Below, piece after piece: positions 24,937 through 36,579 of a stretch of DNA of 64,000 nucleotides. The stretch is from Duganella sp. CF517 (GTDB taxonomy: Bacteria; Pseudomonadota; Gammaproteobacteria; Burkholderiales; Burkholderiaceae_D): positions 434,001-498,000 of the forward strand of contig NZ_FODC01000004.1 in assembly GCF_900110275.1 (NCBI RefSeq). Direction: 5' to 3'. Within the stretch, counting starts at the first letter, position 1; every line of letters starts with the position of its first letter. The notes beneath the pieces are model-generated. The model saw only the letters and a list, made by a program, of their open reading frames with translations, made no database searches and was not told where the DNA came from. The position numbers and the translations under genes are program-made.

Positions 24937-25929
24937 ATGCAGAAAAATTTCACGGGCGCCCTGGCGCTGGGTTTGTTGTCGTCCGCCGCGCTCGCGCAAT
25001 CGTCGGTGACGGTGTATGGCGTCGCCGACGCCGGCCTGCTGGTCGAGCGCGGCGCGGCCGCCGGCAATACCACCAAGGTCGGTAGCGGCATCGGCTCGGG
25101 CTCGCGCCTGGGCATCAAGGGCAAGGAGGACCTGGGCGGCGGCATGATCCTGGCCTTCGGGCTGGAAAACGGCAACAACCTCGATACCGGCATCCCTGCG
25201 CAGGGCGGATTGCTGTTCGGCCGCCAGGCCTACCTGTGCCTGACCACCCCGGCCGGCGCGTTCAGCATCGGCCGCCAGTACTCGCCGTTCTATAAAACGC
25301 TGAACAACATCGCCGACCCGTTCCAGACCGGCTTGGCGGGTAACTCGCAAAACATCTTCGCCAATAACTCGCGGGTCGACAACTCGGTGGAGTACATCAC
25401 GCCTAAGGTGGCCGGTTTCTCGGCCGACGTGTTGTACGGCTTCGGCGAGGTGGCCGGCGACACCAGCAAGAACCGCAGCATCGCCGGCAGCGGCACCTAC
25501 GAAAACGGTCCGCTGACGCTGGTGCTGGCGCACCAGCAGCGCGACAACGCGCTGTCGAGCGCCCGCAGCCGCAACACGATGCTGACGGCGCGCTACAAGT
25601 TCTCCAGGGTGACCGTCCACGCGGCGCACGCGCGTAACAAGGACTTGCTGGACAATGAAAGCAAGGACACGCTGCTCGGCTTCACCGTGGCGCTGCCGGT
25701 CGGTACATTGCTGCTGTCGTATATCGACCACCACGATGAATCGGCGCTGCGGCAGGACGCGAAGCAGGGCGCGGTCGGCTACCTGTACCCGCTGTCGCGC
25801 CGCACGGACCTGTACACCGCCTATGGGCATATCGACAACCGCAATGGCGCCGCTTTCAAGGTCGGCACGGCCACCGATACCGGCACCGGCACCACTGGAT
25901 TCAACCTCGGTGTGCGGCATGTGTTTTAA
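24937..25929 (+). CDS. Gram-negative general porin (betaproteobacterial, porin_4 type)
   Basis: 330 residues with a signal peptide (MQKNFTGALALGLLSSAALA; mature start QSSVTVYGVADAGLL, the hallmark of Burkholderiales trimeric porins). It has beta-barrel alternation, the eyelet-type segment LFGRQAYLCL, and C-terminal HVF with the final Phe needed for outer-membrane insertion. RBS AGGAG is 8 bases upstream. Placed between the symporter and its probable regulators, it likely supplies the same substrate across the outer membrane and may be co-transcribed with the symporter. Confidence 0.93.
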   Translation: MQKNFTGALALGLLSSAALAQSSVTVYGVADAGLLVERGAAAGNTTKVGSGIGSGSRLGIKGKEDLGGGMILAFGLENGNNLDTGIPAQGGLLFGRQAYLCLTTPAGAFSIGRQYSPFYKTLNNIADPFQTGLAGNSQNIFANNSRVDNSVEYITPKVAGFSADVLYGFGEVAGDTSKNRSIAGSGTYENGPLTLVLAHQQRDNALSSARSRNTMLTARYKFSRVTVHAAHARNKDLLDNESKDTLLGFTVALPVGTLLLSYIDHHDESALRQDAKQGAVGYLYPLSRRTDLYTAYGHIDNRNGAAFKVGTATDTGTGTTGFNLGVRHVF

Positions 25930-25983
25930 TAGCCGTGGTTCGAGCGCGGCGTGATCGCGGGTTGAGGTAGAAAAGAGGGGATT

Positions 25984-27871
25984 ATGGCGGCAGCACCATC
26001 GCAGACGGTTCCACCATCGCGGCCGGGCCGGCGGCTTTGGGGGCGACTCACGCTGTGGGTTTTGCTGCTGGCCGCCTGTCTGGCGCTGGCGCTTTTTTGC
26101 TGGCGCTGGGCCGAGAACGCGGCCATCGAGCGGCTGCGCCTGTCCGGGGCGCAGCGGCTCGACGGCTATGCCCTCAGCCTCGAGAACCTGCTGGCCAAAT
26201 ATGATTTCCTGCCCGGCACCCTGGAGTTGAACAAGGACGTCGTCGCCCTGTTGCAGCACCCCGGCGACGACACGCTGCGCGGGGAAGTCAACCAATACCT
26301 GGAGAAGGTCAACCGCCTCTCCAAATCGACCACCATCTATATCGTCAATCTGCAGGGCGTGACGCAGGCCGCGAGCAACTGGCGCGAGCGCGACAGCTTT
26401 GTCGGCGACGACGTCTCGTTCCGGCCCTACGTGCGCGATGCGCTGCGGCGCGAGCCGGGTGGCTTCTACGGCGTCGGCACCACGCGCGGCGAGCCTGGCT
26501 ACTTTTTCGCGCACGGGATTTATCACAACGGCCGCATGCTGGGCGTGGCCACGGTCAAGGTCAATATCGAGAAGCTGGAAAAGGGCTGGGTGCAGGGCGC
26601 CGACAAGGTGCTGCTGGCGGACGCCCACGGCGTTGTCTTCCTGACCTCCGTACCGGAATGGAAGTACCGCACGCTGGCGCCGCTGGCGCCGGCGGTGCGG
26701 CAGGAACTGGAGGCGTCGCGCCAGTACTTTTCGCACGCGCTCACGCCGCTGGGCTTGCGCGAGCAGCGCCGCATCGACGGCGGCGCCAGCATCGTCGAGG
26801 TGCCGGCCGCGGTGCCCGATTCGGGGCCGGGTTCGCGCATGGTGAGCCAGGCGCGCTCGCTGGCGCCGCGCAAATGGCAGTTTGTCTATCTGTCCGATCT
26901 GGCGCCGGCCAGGGCCAGCGCGCGCAACGTGTTTTTATTCGCCTTGCTGGTGCAGGCCTTGCTGGTGATGCTGGTGCTGTACACGCGCCAGCGCCGCCGC
27001 CTTGGCCTGCAGCGGCTGCGCGCCCGGGAAGACCTGCAGCGCGCCTACGACAACCTGGAAACGATGGTGGCCGAGCGCACCTCCAGCCTGCAGCAGATGA
27101 CGCACAACCTGAGCGAGGAGAACGTCGTGCGCCGCAAGGCCGAACAAAAACTGCGCCAGGCCCAGAGCGAACTGGTTCAGGCGGCGAAGATGGCGGTGCT
27201 GGGCCAGATGTCGGCCGGGATCACGCATGAACTGAACCAGCCGCTGACCGCGCTGCGCACGATGGCCGACAACGCCAGGGTGCTGATCGAGCGCGATCGC
27301 CTGGACGAGGCCAAGACCAACCTGGCGACCATCTCGCAACTGGTGGGGCGCATGGGACTGATCACCGGCCAACTGCGCCAGTTCGCGCGCAAGGCCGACG
27401 CCAGCCTGCGCCCGGTGCCGGTGGCGGCGGCGATCACCGCCGCGCTGTTCCTGGTGGAGCGGCGCGTGGAACGCGAGCGCGTGAACTTCCGCATGTCGAT
27501 GCGCAGCCAGGATGTGCATGCGCTGTGCGACAGCAACCGCCTGGAGCAGGTGCTGGTCAATCTGTTTAACAATGCGCTCGACGCGATGGCCGACAGCGAG
27601 ACGCGCGAACTGAGTGTCGGCGTCGAGCGCACCGACGAACGCGTGATGATCGGCGTGTCCGATACCGGCCCGGGCATCCCGGACGACATCCGCGCGCACT
27701 TGTTCGAACCATTTTTCACCACCAAGCCGCAAGGGCAGGGCCTCGGATTGGGGCTGGCCATCTCCGAGCAGATCGTGCGCGAGTTCGGCGGACTGCTGCG
27801 GGTCGAAACCAGCGCTTCCGGCGGGGCGAGGTTTATCATTGAATTGCCGCTTGCGGAGCAGGAGACTATAG

Positions 27872-27879
<8 letters not shown>
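25984..27879 (+). CDS. DctB-type sensor histidine kinase
   Basis: 631 residues. TM1 (about 20-43), a periplasmic double-Cache sensor (about 45-305, with FVGDDVSFRPYVRDAL and GEPGYFFAHGIY), TM2 (about 315-333), a coiled coil, HisKA with His near 414 in MSAGITHELNQPLTALR, and HATPase with GQGLGLGLAIS. The HELNQPL box and the Cache layout are typical of DctB, which senses external C4-dicarboxylates. Its end overlaps the activator start by 8 bp, so they form a coupled pair. It begins 54 bp after the porin gene. Confidence 0.9.
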
Positions 27880-29215
<1,336 letters not shown>

Positions 29216-29227
29216 GCCGCGAGCGAG

Positions 29228-29250
29228 TCCGCACGATTGTGCGGATTTCG
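29228..29250 (+). terminator. Hairpin terminator candidate after the dctD-like gene
   Basis: Perfect 7-bp stem TCCGCAC/GTGCGGA with a GATT loop, followed by TTTCGT. The T-run is short, so strength is uncertain. It sits 12 bp past the stop and would close the symporter-porin-kinase-activator unit. Confidence 0.6.
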
Positions 29251-29333
29251 TCATTCTTTATGATTTGCCGGCGCAAGACGCATTTCCCCGGGCCGCGTAT
29301 ATTATTGGATAACATCGTCTATTCAGGATAACC

Positions 29334-31757
29334 ATGCACGCCTCGTCACCGTTCCGTCACCGTCGATTGATCCTGCAAGGCGCCGCCAGTCTGGGGCTGA
29401 TATCCGGCTGGAGCGCCAGGGCGAGCGCCGCCGGCGCCGCGAAGGAGGCTGAAGCCACGGCCGCCTCCGCCGGCGCGGTGGCGGCGAGCGCGCCTTCCAC
29501 GCCGACATCCGCGACGGCGGTGCAGATGTCGGACGTGCGCCTGCTGCCGTCCTTCTACGCCGAGGCGCTGCAGGCCAACCAATCCTACCTGCTACGCCTG
29601 AACGCCGACCGCTTCCTGCACAACTACCACCTGTTCGCCGGCCTGCCGGTCAAGGGCAAGATCTACGGCGGCTGGGAGTCCGACACCATCGCCGGGGAAG
29701 GCCTGGGCCACTACCTGTCTGCGCTGTCGCTGATGCATGCGCAGAGCGGGCTGCCGGCGCTCAAGCCGCGCATCGACTATATCGTCGACGAACTGGCGCG
29801 CGTGCAGCGGGCGCAGGGCGACGGCTACATCGGTGGCTTCATGCGCAAGCGCAAAGACGGCAAGGTCGTCGACGGCAAGGAGATCTTCCCCGAGATCATG
29901 CGCGGCGAGATCCGCTCGGCCGGCTTCGACCTGAATGGCTGCTGGGTGCCGCTGTATAACTGGCACAAGGTGTTCGCCGGCCTGTTCGACGCCCAGACCT
30001 ACGCCGGCAACGCGCAGGCGCTGCAAGTGGCGACGGGGCTGGCCGGCTACATGGCCAAGGTCTTCGACGCCTTGAACGACGAACAGCTGCAGCAGGTGCT
30101 GGCGTGCGAACATGGCGGCATCAACGAAAGCTTCGCCGAACTGTACGCGCGCACCAACGACGAGCGCTGGCTGAAGGTCGCGCGGCGCCTCTACCACCAC
30201 AAGGCGCTGGCGCCGTTGGCGGAAGGCCGCGACGAACTGGCCAACCTGCACTCGAACACGCAGATCCCCAAACTGATCGGCCTGGCGCGCCTGTATGAGC
30301 TCAAAGGCCAGCAAAGCGACGCCGACACCGTCAAGTTCTTCTGGAAGACGGTGACCGACCACCACAGCTACGTCATCGGCGGCAACGGCGACCGCGAGTA
30401 TTTTTCCGGCCCGGACACCATCGCCGCCCACATCACCGAACAGACTTGCGAAGCCTGCTGCAGCTACAACATGCTGAAGATGACGCGTCACCTGTATAGC
30501 TGGTCGCCGGACGCCGCCTACTTCGACTACTACGAGCGCACGCACCTGAACCACATCATGGCGCACCAGAATCCGCGCACCTGCATGTTCACCTATATGA
30601 CGCCGCTGATGTCGGGCGTGGCGCGCGAGTACTCCAGCGAGGAGAACGACTTCTGGTGCTGCGTCTTGTCCGGCATCGAGAGCCACTCCAAGCACGGCGA
30701 CTCGATCTATTGGGAGAACCGCGACACGCTGTTCGTCAACCTGTACATCCCGTCGCTGCTGACATGGCGGCACGCGGCGGCCACGCTGGAGATGACGACG
30801 CGCTATCCGTTCGAGAGCGATATCGACATCAAGGTCAAGCGCCTGGCCGGCCAGCGCTATTACACGCTGGCCCTGCGCATCCCGGCCTGGGCTTCCGGCC
30901 ACACGCTGCTGGTCAACGGCAAGCCGCACCCCGCCAGCAAGGACAAGGGCTACCTGTTCGTGCGGCGCCGCTGGCGCGCCGGCGACACCGTGCGTTTGAC
31001 CCTGCCGCTGGAGCTGCGGCTGGAATCGGCCGCCGGCAACGACAAGGTGGTGGCGCTGCTGCGCGGACCGATGGTGCTGGCGGCCGATCTGGGCGCGGCC
31101 GACAAGCCGTTCGACGGGCTGGCGCCGGCGCTGGTCGGCGCCAACATCCTGGCCTCGTTCAAGGAGGCCGACAAGGTGAAGGCCGTGTACCGGACGGTGG
31201 GCAGCGGGCGCCCCGGCGACATGAAGTTCACGCCGTTCTTCGCGCAGTACGACCGCCGCGCCGCCGTCTACTTCAACGCCTACAACGAGCAGGAATGGGC
31301 CGCCTCCGAAGTGGCGTTCCGCAAGGAGGAGGCGCGCCTCAAGGACCTGGCCGACCGCTCGATCGACGTCATGCACCTGGGCGAGATGCAGCCGGAGCGC
31401 GACCACGACCTGCAATCGGATATCTCGTATCCGGTCTCCTATCGCGGCCGCATGGGGCGCGACGCGCGCACCGGCGGCTACTTCAGCTTCCGCATGAAAT
31501 GCGCACCGGGGCAGATGGTGCTGCAGGCCAGCTACTGGGGCGAGGAGCGCAACCGCGATTTCCACATCAGTATCGACGGTGAACGGGTGGCGCGCGTCAA
31601 GCTCGATGGCAGCCATCCGGGCGAGTTCATCGACCGCGACTACGTGCTGCCGGAGAAATTGACCCAAGGAAAAAGCAGCATCGTGGTCCGCTTCGATCCG
31701 GAACCCGGCCATACGGCGGGGCCGGTGTTCGGCGCGCGGCTGTACGTGCAGCGCTGA
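29334..31757 (+). CDS. Glycoside hydrolase family 127 protein (beta-L-arabinofuranosidase type), Tat-like signal
   Basis: 807 residues. The N-terminus HRRLILQGAASLGL with a twin Arg looks like a Tat signal, fitting export of a folded metalloenzyme, followed by an Ala-rich spacer. The catalytic (alpha/alpha)6 barrel spans about 75-480. Glu373 and Cys375 (in TCEACCSYN) and Cys442-Cys443 (in FWCCVLSG) correspond to the Zn-binding Glu/Cys set of GH127 enzymes such as HypBA1, where one of the paired Cys is the nucleophile. C-terminal beta domains follow, the last (about 690-805) probably a DUF6805-like module. It releases L-arabinofuranose from plant glycans; exact linkage is inferred from family. 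RBS AGGA is present. Confidence 0.88.
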   Translation: MHASSPFRHRRLILQGAASLGLISGWSARASAAGAAKEAEATAASAGAVAASAPSTPTSATAVQMSDVRLLPSFYAEALQANQSYLLRLNADRFLHNYHLFAGLPVKGKIYGGWESDTIAGEGLGHYLSALSLMHAQSGLPALKPRIDYIVDELARVQRAQGDGYIGGFMRKRKDGKVVDGKEIFPEIMRGEIRSAGFDLNGCWVPLYNWHKVFAGLFDAQTYAGNAQALQVATGLAGYMAKVFDALNDEQLQQVLACEHGGINESFAELYARTNDERWLKVARRLYHHKALAPLAEGRDELANLHSNTQIPKLIGLARLYELKGQQSDADTVKFFWKTVTDHHSYVIGGNGDREYFSGPDTIAAHITEQTCEACCSYNMLKMTRHLYSWSPDAAYFDYYERTHLNHIMAHQNPRTCMFTYMTPLMSGVAREYSSEENDFWCCVLSGIESHSKHGDSIYWENRDTLFVNLYIPSLLTWRHAAATLEMTTRYPFESDIDIKVKRLAGQRYYTLALRIPAWASGHTLLVNGKPHPASKDKGYLFVRRRWRAGDTVRLTLPLELRLESAAGNDKVVALLRGPMVLAADLGAADKPFDGLAPALVGANILASFKEADKVKAVYRTVGSGRPGDMKFTPFFAQYDRRAAVYFNAYNEQEWAASEVAFRKEEARLKDLADRSIDVMHLGEMQPERDHDLQSDISYPVSYRGRMGRDARTGGYFSFRMKCAPGQMVLQASYWGEERNRDFHISIDGERVARVKLDGSHPGEFIDRDYVLPEKLTQGKSSIVVRFDPEPGHTAGPVFGARLYVQR

Positions 31758-31861
31758 CGGCAAGACCAGCGGCGATTGGCGCGGTCTCAATCAGACTCCG
31801 CCGTTACAGAAATAATGATACGCTGACAAGCATTGTTATGCTGTACCCGAACGAGGCTGTT

Positions 31862-34800
31862 ATGGACCTACCGGCATTGCCCCAGCTGCCGGCCGCGCGC
31901 TTCTTGACCGCGCCGGGAGAATTGGGTGCGCAAATTTTGGCGTTCGACTGGGCGCGTACGCCGTTGGGGGCGATCGAGGATTGGCCGCACAGTCTCAAGA
32001 CGGTCGTCAGCCTGATGCTGAGCTCCCGCCAGCCGATGTGGATAGGGTGGGGCGAGCAGGCCACCTTTTTGTACAACGACGCCTACATCGATGTGCTCAG
32101 CATGGCCAAGCATCCGTGGGCGCTGGGGCGTCCGGCGGCGGAGGTGTGGGCGGAGATCTGGGATATCTGCGGTCCGCTGGCCGACCGCGTGTTCGAGCAT
32201 GGCGAAGCCACGCTGGCCGACGACGTGCGCCTGTTCATGCGCCGCGGCGATTTTCTGGAGGAGACGTTCTTCTCGTTCTCCTATAGCCCGGTGCGCGACG
32301 AGTCGGGCAACGTGGCGGGGCTGTTCTGCCCCAACCTGGACGTCACCGCCAAGCACCTGAACGCCCGCCGTCTGCGCACCCTGTCGGACATGAGTACCCG
32401 CGTGCTGCAGGAGAAAACCGTGGGCGGCGCCCGCGCGGCGGCGATGGCCAGTATCGCCGCGAACCCGGACGATCTGCCGTTCGCGATGCTGTTCCTGGCC
32501 GATGGCGACGGGGACGGCGAGGCCACGCTGGCGCAGGCCACGCATCCCGACCTGCCGCGCCAGCTGTTCCCGATCGGCGACGTCATCGCCGATGCCGCCA
32601 CCCGCGTCGTGGCGCTGCGGCGGTCGGCCGAGCGCGAGGCGGAATCGGCGTTCCCGCCCGGCCTGGCCCAACAGCCGATACGCGAGGCGCTGGTGCTGCC
32701 CCTGATGGGCGCGGGCACACAACAAACCATCGGCGCGCTGGTGCTGGGCGTGAGCGCGGCGCGCCGGCTGGACGCCGATTACCGCCGCTTTCTGGAACTG
32801 ATCGCGATCCAGACCGGGAACGCGATCCAGCAGGCGCGCGCCGCCGAGGAGGAGCGCCTGCACGCCGAGATGTTGACGGAGCTCGATCGCGCCAAGACCC
32901 AGTTCTTCAGCAATGTCAGCCACGAATTCCGCACGCCGCTCACGCTGCTGCTCGGGCCCATGGACGATGCGTTGCGCGACGCCGACGCGCCGTTGCCGCC
33001 GGCGCAGCGCGCGCGCATGGAACTGATGCGGCGCAACGGCCTGCGCCTGCAAAAGCTGGTCAACACGCTGCTCGAATTCTCGCGCGTGCAGGCCGGCCGC
33101 GCGCAGGCCAGCTTCGCTCCCACCGACCTGGCGGCGCTGACCGCCGATCTGGCCAGCAGCTTCCGCTCCGCCATCGAGGGCGCCGGCATGCGGCTGGTGG
33201 TCGACTGTCCGCCGCTGGCGTCGCCGGTGTATGTCGATCCGGGCCTGTGGGAGAAGATCGTTCTGAATCTTCTGTCGAACGCCTTCAAGTTCACCTTCGA
33301 AGGCCGGATCGCCATCGCCCTGCACCAGGCGGGAAGCAACGCCCGCCTGACGGTGAGCGACAGCGGCACCGGCATCCCGGCGGACCAGTTGCCGCACCTG
33401 TTCGAACGGTTTCATCGCGTGGAAGGGGCGCGCTCGCGCACGTACGAGGGCTCGGGCATCGGCCTGGCGCTGGTGCACGACCTGGTGGCGCTGCACGGCG
33501 GCGCGATCGGTGTCGACAGCGAGCCCGGACGGGGCACGGTGTTCGCCGTCGAGATCCCGCTCGGCAGCGCGCATCTGGACCCGGCGCATGTGCGCGAGCA
33601 GCGCCTCGAGGGGTGGCGGCCGACGGCGGTGCAATCCTACGTGGCCGAGGCGCAGGGCTGGACACAGCCGGCCGAGCCGCCCGCCGACGCCGACCACGAT
33701 GCCGGCGCGCGGCATGGCCGCTTGCTGATCGTCGACGACAACGCGGACATGCGCGACTACCTGCGGCGGCTGCTGCGCGGGGTCTGGGACGTCGAGGTGT
33801 GCGACAACGGCCGCGAAGCGCTGGAGGCGGTGCGCCGCCGCCTGCCCGATATCGTGCTATCGGACGTCATGATGCCAGAGCTGGACGGCTTCGGCCTGCT
33901 GGCGGCCCTGCGCGGAGATCCGGCCACGCGCGATATTCCGATCATGCTGCTGTCGGCGCGCGCCGGCGAGGAGGCCCGGCTGGAAGGACTGCAGGCCGGC
34001 GCCGACGACTATCTGATCAAACCGTTCTCCAGCCACGATCTGATGGCGCGCATCGAGGTGCTGCGCCTGCGCCGGCAAGCGCGGATGGTGGACGTGGCCG
34101 TGGCGCGCCGCACGCAAAGCATCTTCAGCCAGGCGCCGGTGGCGATCGCCATCCTGCGCGGGCCGGAACACGTGTTCGAACAGGCCAATGCGTGCTATCA
34201 GGAGATGGTCGGGCCGCGCGCGCTGGAAGGCCTGCCGATGCGACAGGCCTTCCCGGAGCTGGAGGGGCAGGGCATCTTCGAACTGCTCGATGGGGTGCTG
34301 GCCGGCGGCGAGCCATACGTGGGCCGCTCGGTGGCGGTGCGTTTCCGGCGCGGCCATGACGAGACGCTGACCGACTGCTGTTTCGACTTCGTCTATCAGC
34401 CGCTGATCGACGACGACGGCCGCATCGAGGGCGTGGCCATGGTGGCCTTCGAGGTCACCGAGCTGGCCAACGCCAAGCGCGCCGCCGACGCGGCCAACCG
34501 CGCCAAGGACGAATTCCTGGCGATGCTGGGCCACGAGCTGCGCAATCCGCTGGCGCCCATCGTCACCGCGCTGCAGCTGATGCGTCTGCGCGGCGGCGAC
34601 TACGCGCTCAAGGAGCGCACGGTCATCGAACGCCAGACCAGGCATCTGGTGGCGCTGGTCGACGATTTGCTCGATGTCTCGCGTGTCGCCGAGGGCAAGA
34701 TCCAGTTGCGGCGGCAATCGGTGGAGATCGCCGAATTGGTGGCGCGCGCGATCGAAACGGCCAGCCCGCTGATCGAGGAAAAGCGCCATGTGCTGGAGGT

Positions 34801-35602
34801 GCAAGTGCCGGCCGCCGGGCTGGCGGTGATGGCCGATCCGGGGCGTTGCGCGCAAGTGCTGGCCAACCTGCTGACCAACGCCGCCAAGTACACCGAACCG
34901 CAGGGCCGCCTGAGCGTGCACGCCTGGCGCGACGGCGGCCACGCAGTGGTGGCGGTGCGCGACAACGGCATCGGCATCGCGCCCGACATGCTGGCGTCGG
35001 TGTTCGACCTGTTTGTCCAGGAGCGCCAGGCCCTGAGCCGCTCGCGCGGCGGCCTTGGACTCGGCTTGACGATCGCGAAGAGCATGATGGCGCTGCACGG
35101 CGGCAGTATCAGCGCGCGCAGCGATGGCGTGGGGCTGGGCAGTACCTTCACCATCCGCATGCCGGCGCTGGATCAGGTCTTCGATACGCCACCTGCGGCT
35201 GCGCCGGCTGCGCTCCAGGCGTCGTCGCGGCGGGCCAGCTCCGGGTTGAGGGTGATGGTCGTCGATGACAACGAGGACGCCGCGCAGGCCGTCGGCGAGG
35301 CGCTCGAGCTGATGGGCCACGAGGTGCACGTGATGTTCGGCGCGCCGGAGGCGCTGGCCAGCGAAGGCGCCTTGCGCCCGGATGTCTGCCTGCTCGATAT
35401 CGGCTTGCCCGGCATGGACGGCTATGAATTGGCGCAGCGCTTGCGCCAGCAGGCCGGCCAGCGGCCCTTGCGGCTGATCGCCGTCACCGGCTATGGCCAG
35501 GATGGCGACCGCCGGCGCGCGGCCGAAGCGGGTTTCGACGATCACCTGACCAAGCCGGTCGATCTGATCACGCTCGACGGCTTGCTGCGGGGCGGCGCTT
35601 AG
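31862..35602 (+). CDS. Large hybrid histidine kinase with two kinase cores and two receivers
   Basis: 1246 residues, no membrane segment. Order: PAS-like (about 25-160, starting with the FDWARTPLGAIEDWPHSLKT module), GAF (about 165-325), HisKA-1 (His in VSHEFRTPLTLLL near 350), HATPase-1 (GSGIGLALVHDL near 530), receiver-1 (about 620-735; Asp in LSDVMMPELDG), PAS-2 (about 755-870), HisKA-2 (LGHELRNPLAPIV near 890), HATPase-2 (GLGLGLTIAK near 1064), receiver-2 (about 1129-1245; Asp in LLDIGLPGMDG). Two full kinase cores in one chain allow an internal phosphorelay. Start set at 31862 because GAGG precedes it by about 6 bases; the ATG at 31838 has no RBS. No output domain is present. Confidence 0.9.
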   Translation: MDLPALPQLPAARFLTAPGELGAQILAFDWARTPLGAIEDWPHSLKTVVSLMLSSRQPMWIGWGEQATFLYNDAYIDVLSMAKHPWALGRPAAEVWAEIWDICGPLADRVFEHGEATLADDVRLFMRRGDFLEETFFSFSYSPVRDESGNVAGLFCPNLDVTAKHLNARRLRTLSDMSTRVLQEKTVGGARAAAMASIAANPDDLPFAMLFLADGDGDGEATLAQATHPDLPRQLFPIGDVIADAATRVVALRRSAEREAESAFPPGLAQQPIREALVLPLMGAGTQQTIGALVLGVSAARRLDADYRRFLELIAIQTGNAIQQARAAEEERLHAEMLTELDRAKTQFFSNVSHEFRTPLTLLLGPMDDALRDADAPLPPAQRARMELMRRNGLRLQKLVNTLLEFSRVQAGRAQASFAPTDLAALTADLASSFRSAIEGAGMRLVVDCPPLASPVYVDPGLWEKIVLNLLSNAFKFTFEGRIAIALHQAGSNARLTVSDSGTGIPADQLPHLFERFHRVEGARSRTYEGSGIGLALVHDLVALHGGAIGVDSEPGRGTVFAVEIPLGSAHLDPAHVREQRLEGWRPTAVQSYVAEAQGWTQPAEPPADADHDAGARHGRLLIVDDNADMRDYLRRLLRGVWDVEVCDNGREALEAVRRRLPDIVLSDVMMPELDGFGLLAALRGDPATRDIPIMLLSARAGEEARLEGLQAGADDYLIKPFSSHDLMARIEVLRLRRQARMVDVAVARRTQSIFSQAPVAIAILRGPEHVFEQANACYQEMVGPRALEGLPMRQAFPELEGQGIFELLDGVLAGGEPYVGRSVAVRFRRGHDETLTDCCFDFVYQPLIDDDGRIEGVAMVAFEVTELANAKRAADAANRAKDEFLAMLGHELRNPLAPIVTALQLMRLRGGDYALKERTVIERQTRHLVALVDDLLDVSRVAEGKIQLRRQSVEIAELVARAIETASPLIEEKRHVLEVQVPAAGLAVMADPGRCAQVLANLLTNAAKYTEPQGRLSVHAWRDGGHAVVAVRDNGIGIAPDMLASVFDLFVQERQALSRSRGGLGLGLTIAKSMMALHGGSISARSDGVGLGSTFTIRMPALDQVFDTPPAAAPAALQASSRRASSGLRVMVVDDNEDAAQAVGEALELMGHEVHVMFGAPEALASEGALRPDVCLLDIGLPGMDGYELAQRLRQQAGQRPLRLIAVTGYGQDGDRRRAAEAGFDDHLTKPVDLITLDGLLRGGA

Positions 35603-36579
35603 CGAGGGGATGCCGCCACACGGAAGCTGTCGCGGTATTGATTGGGCGTGACGCCGAAGCGCCGGGTGAACACCAGCCGCATGCGCGCGGCGCTGCCGAA
35701 ACCGCAGCGGTAGGCGATCGCCTTGGGCGCCAGCGCGCCGCCCTCGAGCAGGCTGCGGGCCGCGTCCACCCTGGCGCGCTGCACGAATTCGGCCGGCGTG
35801 ACGCCCATCTCCTTGACGAACTGGCGGGCGAAATTGCGCGCGCTCATCCCGGCGACGTCGGCCAGCTGTTCCACCGACAGCGACTCGGCCAGATGACCCA
35901 TCACGTACACCTGGATGACCGTGGACAGCGTCTCCGGCGCGGTGGCGGCGGACAGATAGGGGCTGAATTGGGACTGTCCTCCCTGGCGTTGCGCCAGCAC
36001 CAGCAGGCGCTTGGCGACCGCCAGGGCCACCGCCTGGCCGTGGTCCTCCGCCACCAGTGCCAGCGCCAGGTCGATGCCGGCCGTGACGCCGGCCGAGGTG
36101 ACCAGCCGGCCGTCGCGCACGTGGATGCGGTCATGTTCGATCCACGCCAGCGGGAACAGCGCGGCCAGTTGCGCGGCGTCGCTCCAGTGCGTGGTGGCGT
36201 GTTTTCCGTCCAGCAGGCCGGCGCGGCCCAACAGAAAGGCGCCGGTGCAGATCGAGCCGTAGCGCGGCACCGTTGCCGCCGCCGCGCGCAGCCATTCCGA
36301 CAGCGGCGCGTGATCCGGTGCGTGCGCCAGCTCCGGGCCGCCCGCCACCAGCACGGTGTCCCAATCCGAGATATCGAGGCCGGCATCGCCCAGCGTGTGG
36401 TCGGCGCCGAGCTGCTGGCCGTTGGAGGCGCGGACCGGATAAGGCGCGGTGCCGACGGTGAGGAGGCGGTAGCCGTCTTGCGGCGCGACGAAGGCGTTGG
36501 CCTCGGCGAAGACGTCCATCGGCCCCGATACGTCCAGCGACTGCACGCCCGGGAAGATGACGACTGCGAGCGTCCTCAC
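35599..36579 (-). CDS. GlxA-family transcriptional regulator (DJ-1/PfpI domain plus AraC HTH)
   Basis: 326 residues. N-terminal DJ-1/PfpI-like domain (LAVVIFPGVQSLDVSGPMDVF; nucleophile-elbow SICTGAFLLG with Cys) and C-terminal AraC double HTH (LSVEQLADVAGMSARNFARQF, then PKAIAYRCGFGSAARMRLVFTRRFGVTPNQYR). These regulators sense small metabolites. The start is taken as GTG at 36579, which overlaps the TehA-like stop as GTGA; upstream frame is open but only mirrors the transporter. Its 3' end overlaps the stop of the hybrid kinase gene by 4 bp in convergent orientation. It probably controls the adjacent transporter gene. Confidence 0.9.
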   Translation of the reverse strand: MRTLAVVIFPGVQSLDVSGPMDVFAEANAFVAPQDGYRLLTVGTAPYPVRASNGQQLGADHTLGDAGLDISDWDTVLVAGGPELAHAPDHAPLSEWLRAAAATVPRYGSICTGAFLLGRAGLLDGKHATTHWSDAAQLAALFPLAWIEHDRIHVRDGRLVTSAGVTAGIDLALALVAEDHGQAVALAVAKRLLVLAQRQGGQSQFSPYLSAATAPETLSTVIQVYVMGHLAESLSVEQLADVAGMSARNFARQFVKEMGVTPAEFVQRARVDAARSLLEGGALAPKAIAYRCGFGSAARMRLVFTRRFGVTPNQYRDSFRVAASPR

